Origin: a virus
Reading direction: 5' to 3' (one strand)
DNA length: 24,177 nt
IMG/VR virus record: IMGVR_UViG_3300037585_003527
Span: 1 to 24,177 of that record
In this document: positions 15,214 to 23,543 of the stretch, piece by piece
Layout: each line of letters opens with the position of its first letter
Position numbering within the stretch: position 1 is the stretch's first letter
Translations under genes and position numbers: made by a program
Notes under the pieces: model-generated
Databases searched by the model: none
The model's input: the letters and a program-made list of their open reading frames with translations, nothing else
What the model was told of the DNA's origin: nothing

Positions 15214-16977
15214 ATGGCTAAAAATGATGGAGCAGAAGAATTAGCGAATTTGAAGCATTCAGTAGCTGTATCTGAAATAAAACTGAAAACTCAGAAGTCT
15301 ATCTATGGAACAGAATTAAAGATATCAGGTAATCTAAAACAGCAGGTAAAAGAAAAAGAGAAGCTTAATGAGTTAGATAGAGAAAATGAAAAAATAAGAC
15401 TAGATGTATTAAATCTTGAAAAGAAGATTGGTGATAAAGCTAAAGAGCAAGAGAAAGGATTAATAAACCATTTAAAGAAATCTGCTACAATCTTATCTAT
15501 TACCAAAACAATGCAGAGTGCTATTGAGAAGATTTCTGCTACCCAACGTGATACAGCCAATCACATGGGTGTAACTCTCAATAAAGCAGCAAAAATAAAT
15601 AAAAATATAGCAAAAGAGCTTGCATTATCTGGGCAAGTTGATACTACTAGACATGAAATTCTAGAAACTATGCATGAAATGGATGATGTAATGAGATCAT
15701 CTAATTTATATAACGAAAAAATGGCAATGAATTTGTCTGTAACTGCAAACAAATTAAATATATCTAGAACAGAAGCAGCTAAATTATCTGCAGACATGCA
15801 AATGATAGATGGGGCATCAGCAGAAGCCGCTGAAAGTACACTAGTACTAGTAAAGAATTTTGCAGACGCTAAAGGTGTTAAAATGGGTGCAGTAATGAAA
15901 GATGTCGCTGCGCAAGGAAAAGCTTTCACAAACTGGTCTGGTATGAGTTTAAAGAATATGATGCGTACTGCTGTTGAAACTAGAAAGATGGGATTTGAAT
16001 TATCTGATGCTATGAATGTAGCTAATAAACTATTAGATGTTGAAGGATCAATTGAATCTCAAATGAAATTCAATGTATTGACAGGAAAAGACGCTAACTT
16101 CGATAAAGCTAGAGCATTAATGCTAGAAGGTAAGCATGCAGAAGCATTAGCAGAAGTTCGTGATCAAGTTGGAGATATATCAAAACTTAATATATTAGAG
16201 TTGCAATCATTAGAACAAGCGACTGGAATGACACGTGATAAATTAATGACATCAACAGCGATAAAAGAAAATGCAGCAACCAATGTTGAATTAGAACAAC
16301 AAGCTGCTGAAGCTCTTGAAAGAGGAGATACCGCTTTAGCTAATCAACTTTTATCACAACTAGACGGAACAACAGCTGCAGAAGCAAATGCAAATGCACA
16401 AACAAATATCCAAGAATCATTAGCTACTCAATTTGCAGATCAGAAAAAGATGAAAAATATAATGCTAGGTATTCAAATTATACAAGGTACAATAGCTGCT
16501 ATTTCTGCTGCAAAAGCTGTTGCTGAATTAACGGCTGCATCAGCTTTAACAATGGGACTCGGTATAGTAGGAATATTAGCTGGGTTATCACTTGGTGTAG
16601 CTGCTATGACAGGAGCATTTAGTTCTACAAAACCAGCAGCAAAAAAACCAGGTGACTTGGGAATTGATCCAAATGGTGGACCTGTAGTAATGTCTCCAAA
16701 AGAGGGTGGACTATTCCAAGGGACAAAAAATGATGGTATATCAATGAGTCCTTCACATGGAGTTAATGGAGGTGGAGAAGGAAGCTCCGGTGTAGCACAA
16801 AAACTAGATACATTAATAGAAGTATTATCACGATCAGGAACTAACGGAAGCTCCGCTGTAGCACAAAAACTAGATATAGTGATACAATTATTATCACAGC
16901 AAAGAATATTAAATGTATCAGGAACACAATTAGCAGAAGTAATGGATTTAGAGCGAGTACCAGTTGGGATAGGATAA
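15214..16977 (+). CDS. 29: Tape measure protein, gp29-like
   Basis: A 587-aa protein, close to T4 gp29 (590 aa), in the tape measure position between hub chaperone and tube-cap genes. Residues 1 to about 100 are a charged coiled coil (KQQVKEKEKLNELDRENEKI). Residues about 100-410 are almost entirely alpha-helical and Ala/Lys/Glu-rich. Residues about 415-469 are a hydrophobic Ala/Gly/Ile-rich region ending GIVGILAGLSLGVAAMTGAF, as in tape measures that reach the host membrane. A Gly/Pro-rich linker (residues about 475-522) leads to two copies of GSS-x-VAQKLD (near residues 523 and 545), a 66-nt duplication with 30 of 31 leading bases identical. The protein fixes tail length and is ejected during infection. 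The ribosome binding site is weak (GAGAG about ten bases upstream), so translation may be coupled to the 57-aa gene. Confidence 0.85.
   Translation: MAKNDGAEELANLKHSVAVSEIKLKTQKSIYGTELKISGNLKQQVKEKEKLNELDRENEKIRLDVLNLEKKIGDKAKEQEKGLINHLKKSATILSITKTMQSAIEKISATQRDTANHMGVTLNKAAKINKNIAKELALSGQVDTTRHEILETMHEMDDVMRSSNLYNEKMAMNLSVTANKLNISRTEAAKLSADMQMIDGASAEAAESTLVLVKNFADAKGVKMGAVMKDVAAQGKAFTNWSGMSLKNMMRTAVETRKMGFELSDAMNVANKLLDVEGSIESQMKFNVLTGKDANFDKARALMLEGKHAEALAEVRDQVGDISKLNILELQSLEQATGMTRDKLMTSTAIKENAATNVELEQQAAEALERGDTALANQLLSQLDGTTAAEANANAQTNIQESLATQFADQKKMKNIMLGIQIIQGTIAAISAAKAVAELTAASALTMGLGIVGILAGLSLGVAAMTGAFSSTKPAAKKPGDLGIDPNGGPVVMSPKEGGLFQGTKNDGISMSPSHGVNGGGEGSSGVAQKLDTLIEVLSRSGTNGSSAVAQKLDIVIQLLSQQRILNVSGTQLAEVMDLERVPVGIG
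16780..16876 (+). repeat. Duplicated 66-nt unit in the tape measure C-terminus
   Basis: GGAAGCTCCG at 16780 and again at 16846 each begin a 31-nt stretch identical except for one base (G/C at the eleventh position), encoding GSSGVAQKLD and GSSAVAQKLD. Both copies continue into an amphipathic helix ending in IEVLSR or IQLLSQ. The offset is 66 nt (22 residues), in frame. Confidence 0.85.
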
Positions 16978-16980
16978 GAT

Positions 16981-18009
16981 ATGGCTTTAAAGTTAAAAAA
17001 TAAATTACAAGATTTATACAGAAAAATATCAGGTGTTCCTAAATCTGAGTTAAAATCTCAAGGTGAGATGATTCGAAAGGATTGGAAAGGTAAGCCCGGA
17101 TCTGACTACCGTATGAAGTCTGCTATACTTAATGCACATAATTTGAAAGGTAATTTTTTTAGACCAAAAGGTGGTAAAGTAGTACATGCTGCATTAGATT
17201 TAGCTGCCCCTCTACTTGGGTCGTCTGATGTTGGTAGAGCAGCAATGACTGCAGCTAGGTTAGCGACGAGAGGTAGGCCCCCGTATTCTGAGTACACTGC
17301 ACTTAACCCCATCGTTAGTACTAAAACAAATAGTATTGAGCGTAAATACGGATTTGCGTATGATAATGAAAAATCTTTTCCCACTACGAAAGATGGTAAA
17401 GAATTTGTACCAGATTATGACTTAGGAGCAGATGACATAGTACCTGTTCGGATTGGAAAATATCAATTTAGAGGTGCTATAAGTAGTCTTACTGATTCAT
17501 CATCACCATCATGGGGTGGATCATCGTATGCAGGTCGACCAGATCAAATATATTCTTATACAGGAGTAGAGAGAACAATATCATTTGATTTAAAAATATA
17601 TGCAGTGAGTCACACACAATTAAGAAATATGTATCAACGTGTAAATAAATTATATGACTTAGTACGACCAACACCAGATGATTTAATGGCACCGACACGG
17701 ATGTCTGCACCATTCACGAGACTAACAATCGGTAATTATATATCTGAAGCGGTAATAATGACATCACTAACAATGGCACCTATAGAAGAGCTGCCATGGG
17801 AGATAGGTGATCCTGATGCAGGAGGAGATTATCCTAGTAAAACATTACATCCTATATATAGATTACTGTCTGGAGTTCCTAAACTAACTCCAGAGAGGTA
17901 TATAGTACCACGTGGATTAAATATTAATTTAGGATTCACAGTATTACATGATGCACCACCAACAACAGCTAACGCTGTATTTAGATCGACAATAGAGAAG
18001 ATATCATAG
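16981..18009 (+). CDS. Baseplate tail-tube cap / initiator, gp48- or gp54-like
   Basis: A 342-aa protein directly after the tape measure. Residues 1 to about 150 are basic and poorly recognisable. The core (about 150-340) has the pattern of gp48/gp54-type tube initiators: a strand FRGAISSLTDSSSPSWGGSS, then YAGRPDQIYSYTGVERTISFDLKIYAVS, a helix QLRNMYQRVNKLYDLVRP, and a final LNINLGFTVLHDAPP strand. This is the tube-like fold that caps the baseplate hub and starts tube polymerisation. T4 has two such proteins (gp48, 364 aa; gp54, 320 aa) and only one is seen here; I cannot say which it represents. The start has AGGA at 16971-16974, and the ATG follows the tape measure stop by three bases. The order 29-48/54 agrees with T4. 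Confidence 0.7.
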   Translation: MALKLKNKLQDLYRKISGVPKSELKSQGEMIRKDWKGKPGSDYRMKSAILNAHNLKGNFFRPKGGKVVHAALDLAAPLLGSSDVGRAAMTAARLATRGRPPYSEYTALNPIVSTKTNSIERKYGFAYDNEKSFPTTKDGKEFVPDYDLGADDIVPVRIGKYQFRGAISSLTDSSSPSWGGSSYAGRPDQIYSYTGVERTISFDLKIYAVSHTQLRNMYQRVNKLYDLVRPTPDDLMAPTRMSAPFTRLTIGNYISEAVIMTSLTMAPIEELPWEIGDPDAGGDYPSKTLHPIYRLLSGVPKLTPERYIVPRGLNINLGFTVLHDAPPTTANAVFRSTIEKIS

Positions 18010-18019
18010 GTAAGGTATT

Positions 18020-18307
18020 ATGAGAAGATATAAACATAGCAAAGTAAAACGTGATAATACTGGTTCACGATATCGTGAGACAACTATATATCCAGGTAAC
18101 ATCCCTCGCCATGAAGATGATTTATACATCTATATTAGAGCAGGTGAGCGGTTAGATAATTTAGCAGATAAATATTACAAAGATTCATCATTATGGTGGG
18201 TGATAGCATTAGCTAATAATATAGGTAAGGGTACATTCTTTGTACCACCAGGAGTGAGATTAAGAATACCTAACAAATCATCTGAATATATACATAAGCT
18301 GAGGTAA
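18020..18307 (+). CDS. 53: Baseplate wedge protein with LysM-like fold, gp53-like
   Basis: A compact 95-aa protein. After a basic N-terminus it contains YIRAGERLDNLADKYYKDSS, then LWWVIALANNIGKGT and FFVPPGVRLRIP, which together are a LysM-like arrangement: Gly-Asp/Glu-Arg-Leu-Asp start, Trp-Trp-Val-Ile-Ala helix, and final Pro-Gly-x-x-Leu-x-Ile-Pro strand. Such a domain is found in gp53-type baseplate wedge proteins and in small baseplate LysM proteins of other tailed phages. T4 gp53 is 196 aa, so this is a minimal version. The fold is probably used for protein-protein contacts in the baseplate; glycan binding cannot be excluded. AAGG at 18012-18015 supports the start, and the gene is 10 nt after the tube cap gene and 3 nt before the hub gene. 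Confidence 0.7.
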   Translation: MRRYKHSKVKRDNTGSRYRETTIYPGNIPRHEDDLYIYIRAGERLDNLADKYYKDSSLWWVIALANNIGKGTFFVPPGVRLRIPNKSSEYIHKLR

Positions 18308-18310
18308 TAT

Positions 18311-21300
18311 ATGTCTAGTTTTAGAGGAATAGTATTAGATTCAATTCACCCTAATATTAAAACTGCATTAGATAAAGAAACTGCAGGGTTTACTCGTGAA
18401 GATGGACGATCATATCAACATATTACATCACGAACTCCATGGATGAGATCCGTGCCATTTACTGTCCCTGTAAATCCAGATGAAATGGAGATACCAGTAC
18501 CTAGATGGCAAGAATGGGTTTTATATTCACAGAAAGGTACAGATAGAAATGATCCCAAGAAAGTTACGCAATTTGGTAGAGCAGGTGTAGCAGGAGATAG
18601 CACTGGGCTATATCGTAGTAATCTTAGAAATACACCAATACCGGGTATTACAAGTATTCGAGTTAGTAATAAAGGTGATTTAGGTACATTACGTCGAGCA
18701 ACATTAGCTATCAAATGTTATCATGAAGCAGACTTACATGAATTAGAGATGATGTATATGGTCCCTGGTGTTAGTATCCTATTAGAATGGGGATGGTATT
18801 CAGAGGTAAAAAGTCAGCAACCGATATTTTTAGGTGATTTAGAAGACAATGGTAGATTAAATAATATAACCAAAATTCAAGAAGAGTTATTAAAGAAAAC
18901 TTTAGATATTGATAGTTTATTAGTTCAGCATAATCATGAAGGATCATTAGAAACTAGTGCTGGTTTATATGATGGATTAATAGGAGTTGTTACAAAATTT
19001 AATTGGTCTAATGCATCTGATGGATCATATGATATACAGATTGATATAATTGCTCCGAATAGCTTAACATTAGGTGTACCTACAGAGACTTATAAGTTAG
19101 GTGGTAATATAATAGATCCAGAAGATGGTAAATCAACACCAGTTACAGATGTTGATGTAATATATTATAAAATAAATACAAAATCTTCTCGAATTGAGGG
19201 AGATGCATCCAAGCAAGCTGTACAGCAAAATGAGAATATATCGCGAAATGCTGTATCGACAATAGATGAATTCTCTGATTCATTGATGTTTGAAGAAGCT
19301 TCTATGTTAAGTTTAGAAACTTCTGCTCTAAAAAATAGTTTTGGATTCGTTGAGTTTTATGAAGAAGATGGCGAACTTAAAGCAAAAATAGTACAAGACG
19401 ATCCAGAACAAGCACTTTCAGAAGTTGAGCATGAAGAGCCTGTATATGAATACACTGAGGAAAGCTGGTTATTCGGAACATCTACTACAATGGAAGTTAC
19501 TGCAGAATTCGCAGCGAATAATGAAGACGCTGTTAAAACAGATAGAACGGTGAAGGATGGAACTAGAGATTTAGTAATTAAAGATAAGGATGGTAAAGAA
19601 ATATACGCTGGAAATTATCTATCAGGAGTGGTTAAAAATGATTTATCAAATTTAATTGAGCAAGCCATTGCAGCTCATTCTAGAGAATTAAGTGCAAAAG
19701 TAGATCAGCAGCAAGAATCAGAAATAGAATTTGCAAGCCAAATAGAGTATGCAACTCAAGATGATGTAAATTATTTATCATGGAAAAGAGTTATATTTGA
19801 GCAAGGTTATGATCAAAAATCAGTTCCTATAATGACTTGTGACGAAGGAATAGGGACTACTATTCCACGAGCTCGTGAAATATCATTTATGGCAGAGAAT
19901 AATGAGATGGGAATATCTGCATATAGTGAAACATATGTGAGTTGGAGATTTATAGAAGAGTACATTATCAATGAACTATTCATGCCGCGTATGGAAGATA
20001 ATACTCTAGCAATTAAATTTATGAGTATGCATCCAATACCAGTAGTACCTGAAGAAGATCAAGAAGTTACAGAAGAAGATGTTTTATACGAGAGTGTAAA
20101 AATAATTAATAATCCATGGATTAGATCATTAGATCCTAGAGTGTGTATACTGCCAGGGCAAGAATATGATGCATCATTAATTACACGACTACCTGGATCA
20201 GATCCGACATTTGAAATGAAAAATCACTTCTATGTTGATACATCAGCGACGGAAGGGTACCTACGTAATATACTAATTAATATAAATATAGTTAGAGAAG
20301 CTGCAGAAGATTCAGAAAGCGTTAATGATTTTGCAATGGAGATTTTATCACAAGTATCAGAAGCATGTGGAAACCCTTGGTCATTTAAAGTAATTACAAA
20401 TACAGCATTACAGCAAGTTATGATTATCGATGAAAATCATAAAGGGAATCATAAAGGATATAAGGAAGCAGCAGATCAAAGGTCAAATGTAGCATATAGA
20501 TTCTCAGGTATTGGGACAAATAATATATGTAAAGATGTTAAAATTCAAACAAAGTTACCGAGTGAAATTCAAACCATGGCTTACTATGCAGCAAGTGGAG
20601 CAGGGTCATCTACTGGAGCTGATCTTAATATGTTTAAATTATATGGAGCAGGATTACGTGATAGAATGAAACCTAATTTCCAAGCTAATGAAACAACTGC
20701 TAAAGAGAAGGAAGCTAAAGAGAAGAATGAGCGAGATAATACATATAAAAGATATTGGGAGTTAGTAAAAAAGACTCGTACAGATACTTTACATGGATTA
20801 GAAAAAAGTAAAGCGTATAAACAAGGAACAAAAATTGCTACCAACTTTGCGAAGATATTTATATTAGATGCATCCGATAATAATCCATCATATGGACCAC
20901 CTATCCCGATAGATATATCTCTAACATTAAATGGTATATCTGGAATATATATGGGTAATGCAATTATGCTAGATACTGTTGATGATGGTGGAATGCTACC
21001 AAGTAGATATAAGAATATTGTAGCACTACAAACTACAGCTGTAGATCAAGATGTATCAGCAGATGGATGGACTACAAATATAAGTACACTAATGCGACCA
21101 ATGAAAACATTAGAAGCAGTTGAAGTTAAATTACGAGAGCCTGCAATGTCTATACCAAATTATGTAACGAAAGTTGAAACGGTAGATGATAAAGAGAATG
21201 CATTACCGGTAGTTGAAGAGTTTGCACAACATCTAACACATACGGGAGTTCCATATGTTCACGGTACACCACAACCATCTCAGGAATTCTATAAAATTAG

Positions 21301-21748
21301 AGGTAGTCAGTCAAATGGATTATTTGCAACTCAAAATGATGATGAAGAGTATTTTGCAGCATTAATATTCCCGTCATGGATTGCACTAACTAGAGAAGCT
21401 AAATCAGCTGGTATTAAGCTACAAGTAAATGATTCTTGGAGATCATTTGAGAAACAAGATTACTTATATCAAGGTCGACAAGATTATAAAGCACGTGGAG
21501 AGACGCCACCAGTATTCCATCCAGCAGATCAAGCAGGGTGGTCAAAACATCAATCAGGTATCGGAATAGACGTAAATTCATATCCAGAAGATCATTATAA
21601 ATGGATGGTAAATCACGCTCATAGATTTGGATTTAGACGAAATGTGCAAGGTGAAGCATGGCACTGGGTGTATCAACCAAATGAGGGTATTTATTCAAAA
21701 GTTCCAAAAGATCATGAATCTTGGAGAGGACAGGAGGCAATTGTATAA
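18311..21748 (+). CDS. Baseplate hub protein fused to an M15 (VanY-type) peptidoglycan peptidase
   Basis: A 1145-aa protein. Residues about 90-265 contain NTPIPGITSIRVSNKGDLG, LRRATLAIKCYHEADLHELE and MYMVPGVSILLEWGW, a pattern I recall from gp27-type hub proteins of marine T4-like phages. Residues about 290-490 are a charged, Glu/Asp-rich insertion. A second conserved core runs to about 960 and includes SEACGNPWSFKV. The C-terminal ~130 residues are an M15 D-Ala-D-Ala carboxypeptidase/endopeptidase-like domain: SWRSFEKQDYLY, SKHQSGIGIDVN with His1080 and Asp1087, and GEAWHWVY with Glu1115 and His1118, so all zinc ligands and the catalytic Glu are present. T4 uses a gp5 lysozyme at this place; a peptide-cutting enzyme here would serve the same penetration step. 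GAGG at 18301-18304 supports the start. The stop overlaps the next ATG (TAATG). Confidence 0.8.
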   Translation: MSSFRGIVLDSIHPNIKTALDKETAGFTREDGRSYQHITSRTPWMRSVPFTVPVNPDEMEIPVPRWQEWVLYSQKGTDRNDPKKVTQFGRAGVAGDSTGLYRSNLRNTPIPGITSIRVSNKGDLGTLRRATLAIKCYHEADLHELEMMYMVPGVSILLEWGWYSEVKSQQPIFLGDLEDNGRLNNITKIQEELLKKTLDIDSLLVQHNHEGSLETSAGLYDGLIGVVTKFNWSNASDGSYDIQIDIIAPNSLTLGVPTETYKLGGNIIDPEDGKSTPVTDVDVIYYKINTKSSRIEGDASKQAVQQNENISRNAVSTIDEFSDSLMFEEASMLSLETSALKNSFGFVEFYEEDGELKAKIVQDDPEQALSEVEHEEPVYEYTEESWLFGTSTTMEVTAEFAANNEDAVKTDRTVKDGTRDLVIKDKDGKEIYAGNYLSGVVKNDLSNLIEQAIAAHSRELSAKVDQQQESEIEFASQIEYATQDDVNYLSWKRVIFEQGYDQKSVPIMTCDEGIGTTIPRAREISFMAENNEMGISAYSETYVSWRFIEEYIINELFMPRMEDNTLAIKFMSMHPIPVVPEEDQEVTEEDVLYESVKIINNPWIRSLDPRVCILPGQEYDASLITRLPGSDPTFEMKNHFYVDTSATEGYLRNILININIVREAAEDSESVNDFAMEILSQVSEACGNPWSFKVITNTALQQVMIIDENHKGNHKGYKEAADQRSNVAYRFSGIGTNNICKDVKIQTKLPSEIQTMAYYAASGAGSSTGADLNMFKLYGAGLRDRMKPNFQANETTAKEKEAKEKNERDNTYKRYWELVKKTRTDTLHGLEKSKAYKQGTKIATNFAKIFILDASDNNPSYGPPIPIDISLTLNGISGIYMGNAIMLDTVDDGGMLPSRYKNIVALQTTAVDQDVSADGWTTNISTLMRPMKTLEAVEVKLREPAMSIPNYVTKVETVDDKENALPVVEEFAQHLTHTGVPYVHGTPQPSQEFYKIRGSQSNGLFATQNDDEEYFAALIFPSWIALTREAKSAGIKLQVNDSWRSFEKQDYLYQGRQDYKARGETPPVFHPADQAGWSKHQSGIGIDVNSYPEDHYKWMVNHAHRFGFRRNVQGEAWHWVYQPNEGIYSKVPKDHESWRGQEAIV

Positions 21749-22206
21749 TGGTAGATGATTTAGAAGCGTACGCGCATAAGATAAATAGTAAGATAAGTGA
21801 AGAGGCTATGTTACATACATATAAAGCTCTATCTAACAAAAAAGTAAAAGATGTACATCCAGGTGTAAAATCACATTACCCTGTACCTAGACCGAAAGAC
21901 TATAATAAAGGATTTATCCGTCGCCATTTCTTTATTAGATATGATGGTGGTATAACTGAAGTTAGTAGTAAAGAAGCTAGTAGGAAGAAAACAATAGTGC
22001 CTAGAGATTTATATACATATGTGATAGTTAAGTGGAGGATTGTTGACAGTGTTGTAATACCAACTGGAGTATTTAAAGATAATCCAACAACGGCAGATGT
22101 AAATGAGTTTTATATACGTGAAGGTAGTAAAACGTTATCAACAATACTACAAAGAACTTTCCGACAATATTTCTATGATTTAGAAGCGTTTAAGTTGTCT
22201 ACTTAA
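21748..22206 (+). CDS. Phage protein of unknown function, probably baseplate-associated
   Basis: A 152-aa protein starting MVDDLEAYAHKI. I chose ATG 21748, which overlaps the hub stop codon (TAATG at 21746-21750) and has AGGAGG at 21732-21737, over an upstream in-frame TTG at 21721. Visible features are YPVPRPKDYNKGFIRRHFFIRYDGG near residues 43-67, then a Lys/Ser-rich link, a YTYVIVKWRIVDSVV strand pair, and a helical ending LSTILQRTFRQYFYDLEAF. The Pro-x-Pro-x-x-x-Asp-Tyr-x-x-Gly-x-Ile-Arg-Arg start followed by Lys-Trp-Arg-Ile recalls a small conserved protein of T4-like marine phages that has no assigned function. Translational coupling to the hub suggests a baseplate or hub partner. There is no signal peptide or membrane segment. 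Confidence 0.65.
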   Translation: MVDDLEAYAHKINSKISEEAMLHTYKALSNKKVKDVHPGVKSHYPVPRPKDYNKGFIRRHFFIRYDGGITEVSSKEASRKKTIVPRDLYTYVIVKWRIVDSVVIPTGVFKDNPTTADVNEFYIREGSKTLSTILQRTFRQYFYDLEAFKLST

Positions 22207-22245
22207 AAAATATTTCTTATATTCAAGTATTAATAAAGGTTTTGT

Positions 22246-23523
22246 ATGATTGTAGATAGCGATCTGATTCTCAGTGAATTGAAGTCTAAGTATAAAGACT
22301 CGGAAAATATTGTTATACCTATTTATAGTGATGTTAATAAACATCGCATACATAATCGTGTATCTCTATTATATATTTATAATATAAACACTAAAAGTGA
22401 ATATATTATCCCTATCAATCATTCCGATAAAATCCATAATATCAGAGATTTGAATTTCATAAATAATGATAATAAGACATATACGTATAGCAGTGGAATT
22501 GAAAATTCAGTAAATATAGATGCGTTATATTATTTCCACAAATCTACAAATATAAAAGAATCTGATTTATATACAAATGCACATGCATATTACTATAATA
22601 GATGTTGGAGATTAAATAATATTAATGATATAATACCTCTATTAAAGCATAAAGAATACTGTAAGAAGATAGTAGATATTATATTACCATTATTAGAATT
22701 ATGTAATGAACCTGGATTTACTGAGTATAATGATGTATTACTGCCACAATTAAAACAAATTGAATCCGCAGGATTATATACAACTGATAATATACTAGAG
22801 CATACAAGGTATAATCCATGGTCTATTACAGGTCGTCCTAGTAATGCATTTAATGGTATAAATTACGCTGCTTTGAATAAAGATGATGAAACGAGAGAGC
22901 GATATATTAGTAGATTTGATGATGGTAAATTAGTTGAATTTGATTATGATGCATATCACTTAAGATTGATTGCTAATATAATTGATTATAAATTACCAGA
23001 TACTTCTATACATGCATACTTAGGAAAGTATTATTTCGATAAAGAACTGCTAACAGAAGATGAATATAATGAATCAAAATCAATAACGTTTAAAATACTA
23101 TATGGTGGGATTCCTAAAGAATTCGAGAATATACCATTCTTCAGTGAAATAAAGAAGTATATTTTTGAAGTTTGGGATATTTATAAGCGTAAAGGTTATG
23201 TACAAACACCAATTTTTAAACGTAAAATCTATAGAGATAATTTAAAATCACGTGATATAAAACCACAAACATTATTTAATTATACAATACAGGCTGTAGA
23301 GACGGAGCAAAATATTAACGTTATAAAAGATATACACACATTCTTAAACGATAAAAAGACTAAGCTAATACTATATACGTATGATGCAATGCTATTCGAT
23401 CTACATCCATCTGAAGCTAACATAATGAAAGATATTTCAAACCTAATGAAATTCCCAGTTAAATGTAAGACTGGTAGAGATTATAAAAATATGAAAGCTT
23501 TTGATTTTAAACTGCTTGGTTGA
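22246..23523 (+). CDS. Reduced family A DNA polymerase-like protein with altered active-site motifs
   Basis: A 425-aa protein with family A polymerase landmarks in order. These are TGRPSN at 195-200; motif A DYDAYHLR with Asp233 (E. coli Pol I Asp705); motif B with Lys278, Phe282 and Tyr286 in ESKSITFKILYGG; a Gln in FNYTIQAVETEQN; and motif C as YDA at 379-381, where Asp380 is the second metal ligand. Departures from Pol I are His238 for the steric-gate Glu710, Tyr274 for Arg754, and Tyr-Asp-Ala for His-Asp-Glu. Residues 1 to about 140 may be the remains of a 3'-5' exonuclease fold (SLLYIYNINTKSEYIIPINH), but I see no DEDD residues. Full-length Pol I is 928 aa and the Klenow fragment about 605. 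AAAGG at 22235-22239 supports the start. The gene sits inside a structural cluster, 39 nt after the preceding gene. Both catalytic Asp residues remain, so activity is possible but unproven. Confidence 0.8.
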   Translation: MIVDSDLILSELKSKYKDSENIVIPIYSDVNKHRIHNRVSLLYIYNINTKSEYIIPINHSDKIHNIRDLNFINNDNKTYTYSSGIENSVNIDALYYFHKSTNIKESDLYTNAHAYYYNRCWRLNNINDIIPLLKHKEYCKKIVDIILPLLELCNEPGFTEYNDVLLPQLKQIESAGLYTTDNILEHTRYNPWSITGRPSNAFNGINYAALNKDDETRERYISRFDDGKLVEFDYDAYHLRLIANIIDYKLPDTSIHAYLGKYYFDKELLTEDEYNESKSITFKILYGGIPKEFENIPFFSEIKKYIFEVWDIYKRKGYVQTPIFKRKIYRDNLKSRDIKPQTLFNYTIQAVETEQNINVIKDIHTFLNDKKTKLILYTYDAMLFDLHPSEANIMKDISNLMKFPVKCKTGRDYKNMKAFDFKLLG

Positions 23524-23531
23524 TATTTATA
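23524..23531 (+). promoter_or_regulatory. Candidate late promoter or leader element
   Basis: TATTTATA at 23524-23531, preceded by GA as in several other copies, lies in the 20-nt gap after the polymerase-like gene and only 12 nt before the next ATG. The closeness to the start codon argues for caution. Confidence 0.25.
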
Positions 23532-23543
23532 AGTAGGAAAATT

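Noticed and set aside
21721-21747. TTG start extending the 152-aa protein by 9 residues
   Set aside because: ATG 21748 overlaps the upstream stop as TAATG and has AGGAGG at normal distance; the TTG has no ribosome binding site.
22320-22381. Two TATTTATA copies inside the polymerase-like gene
   Set aside because: They lie in AT-rich coding sequence (encoding PIYSD and YIYNI) and are expected by chance at this composition, so they were not called as promoters.
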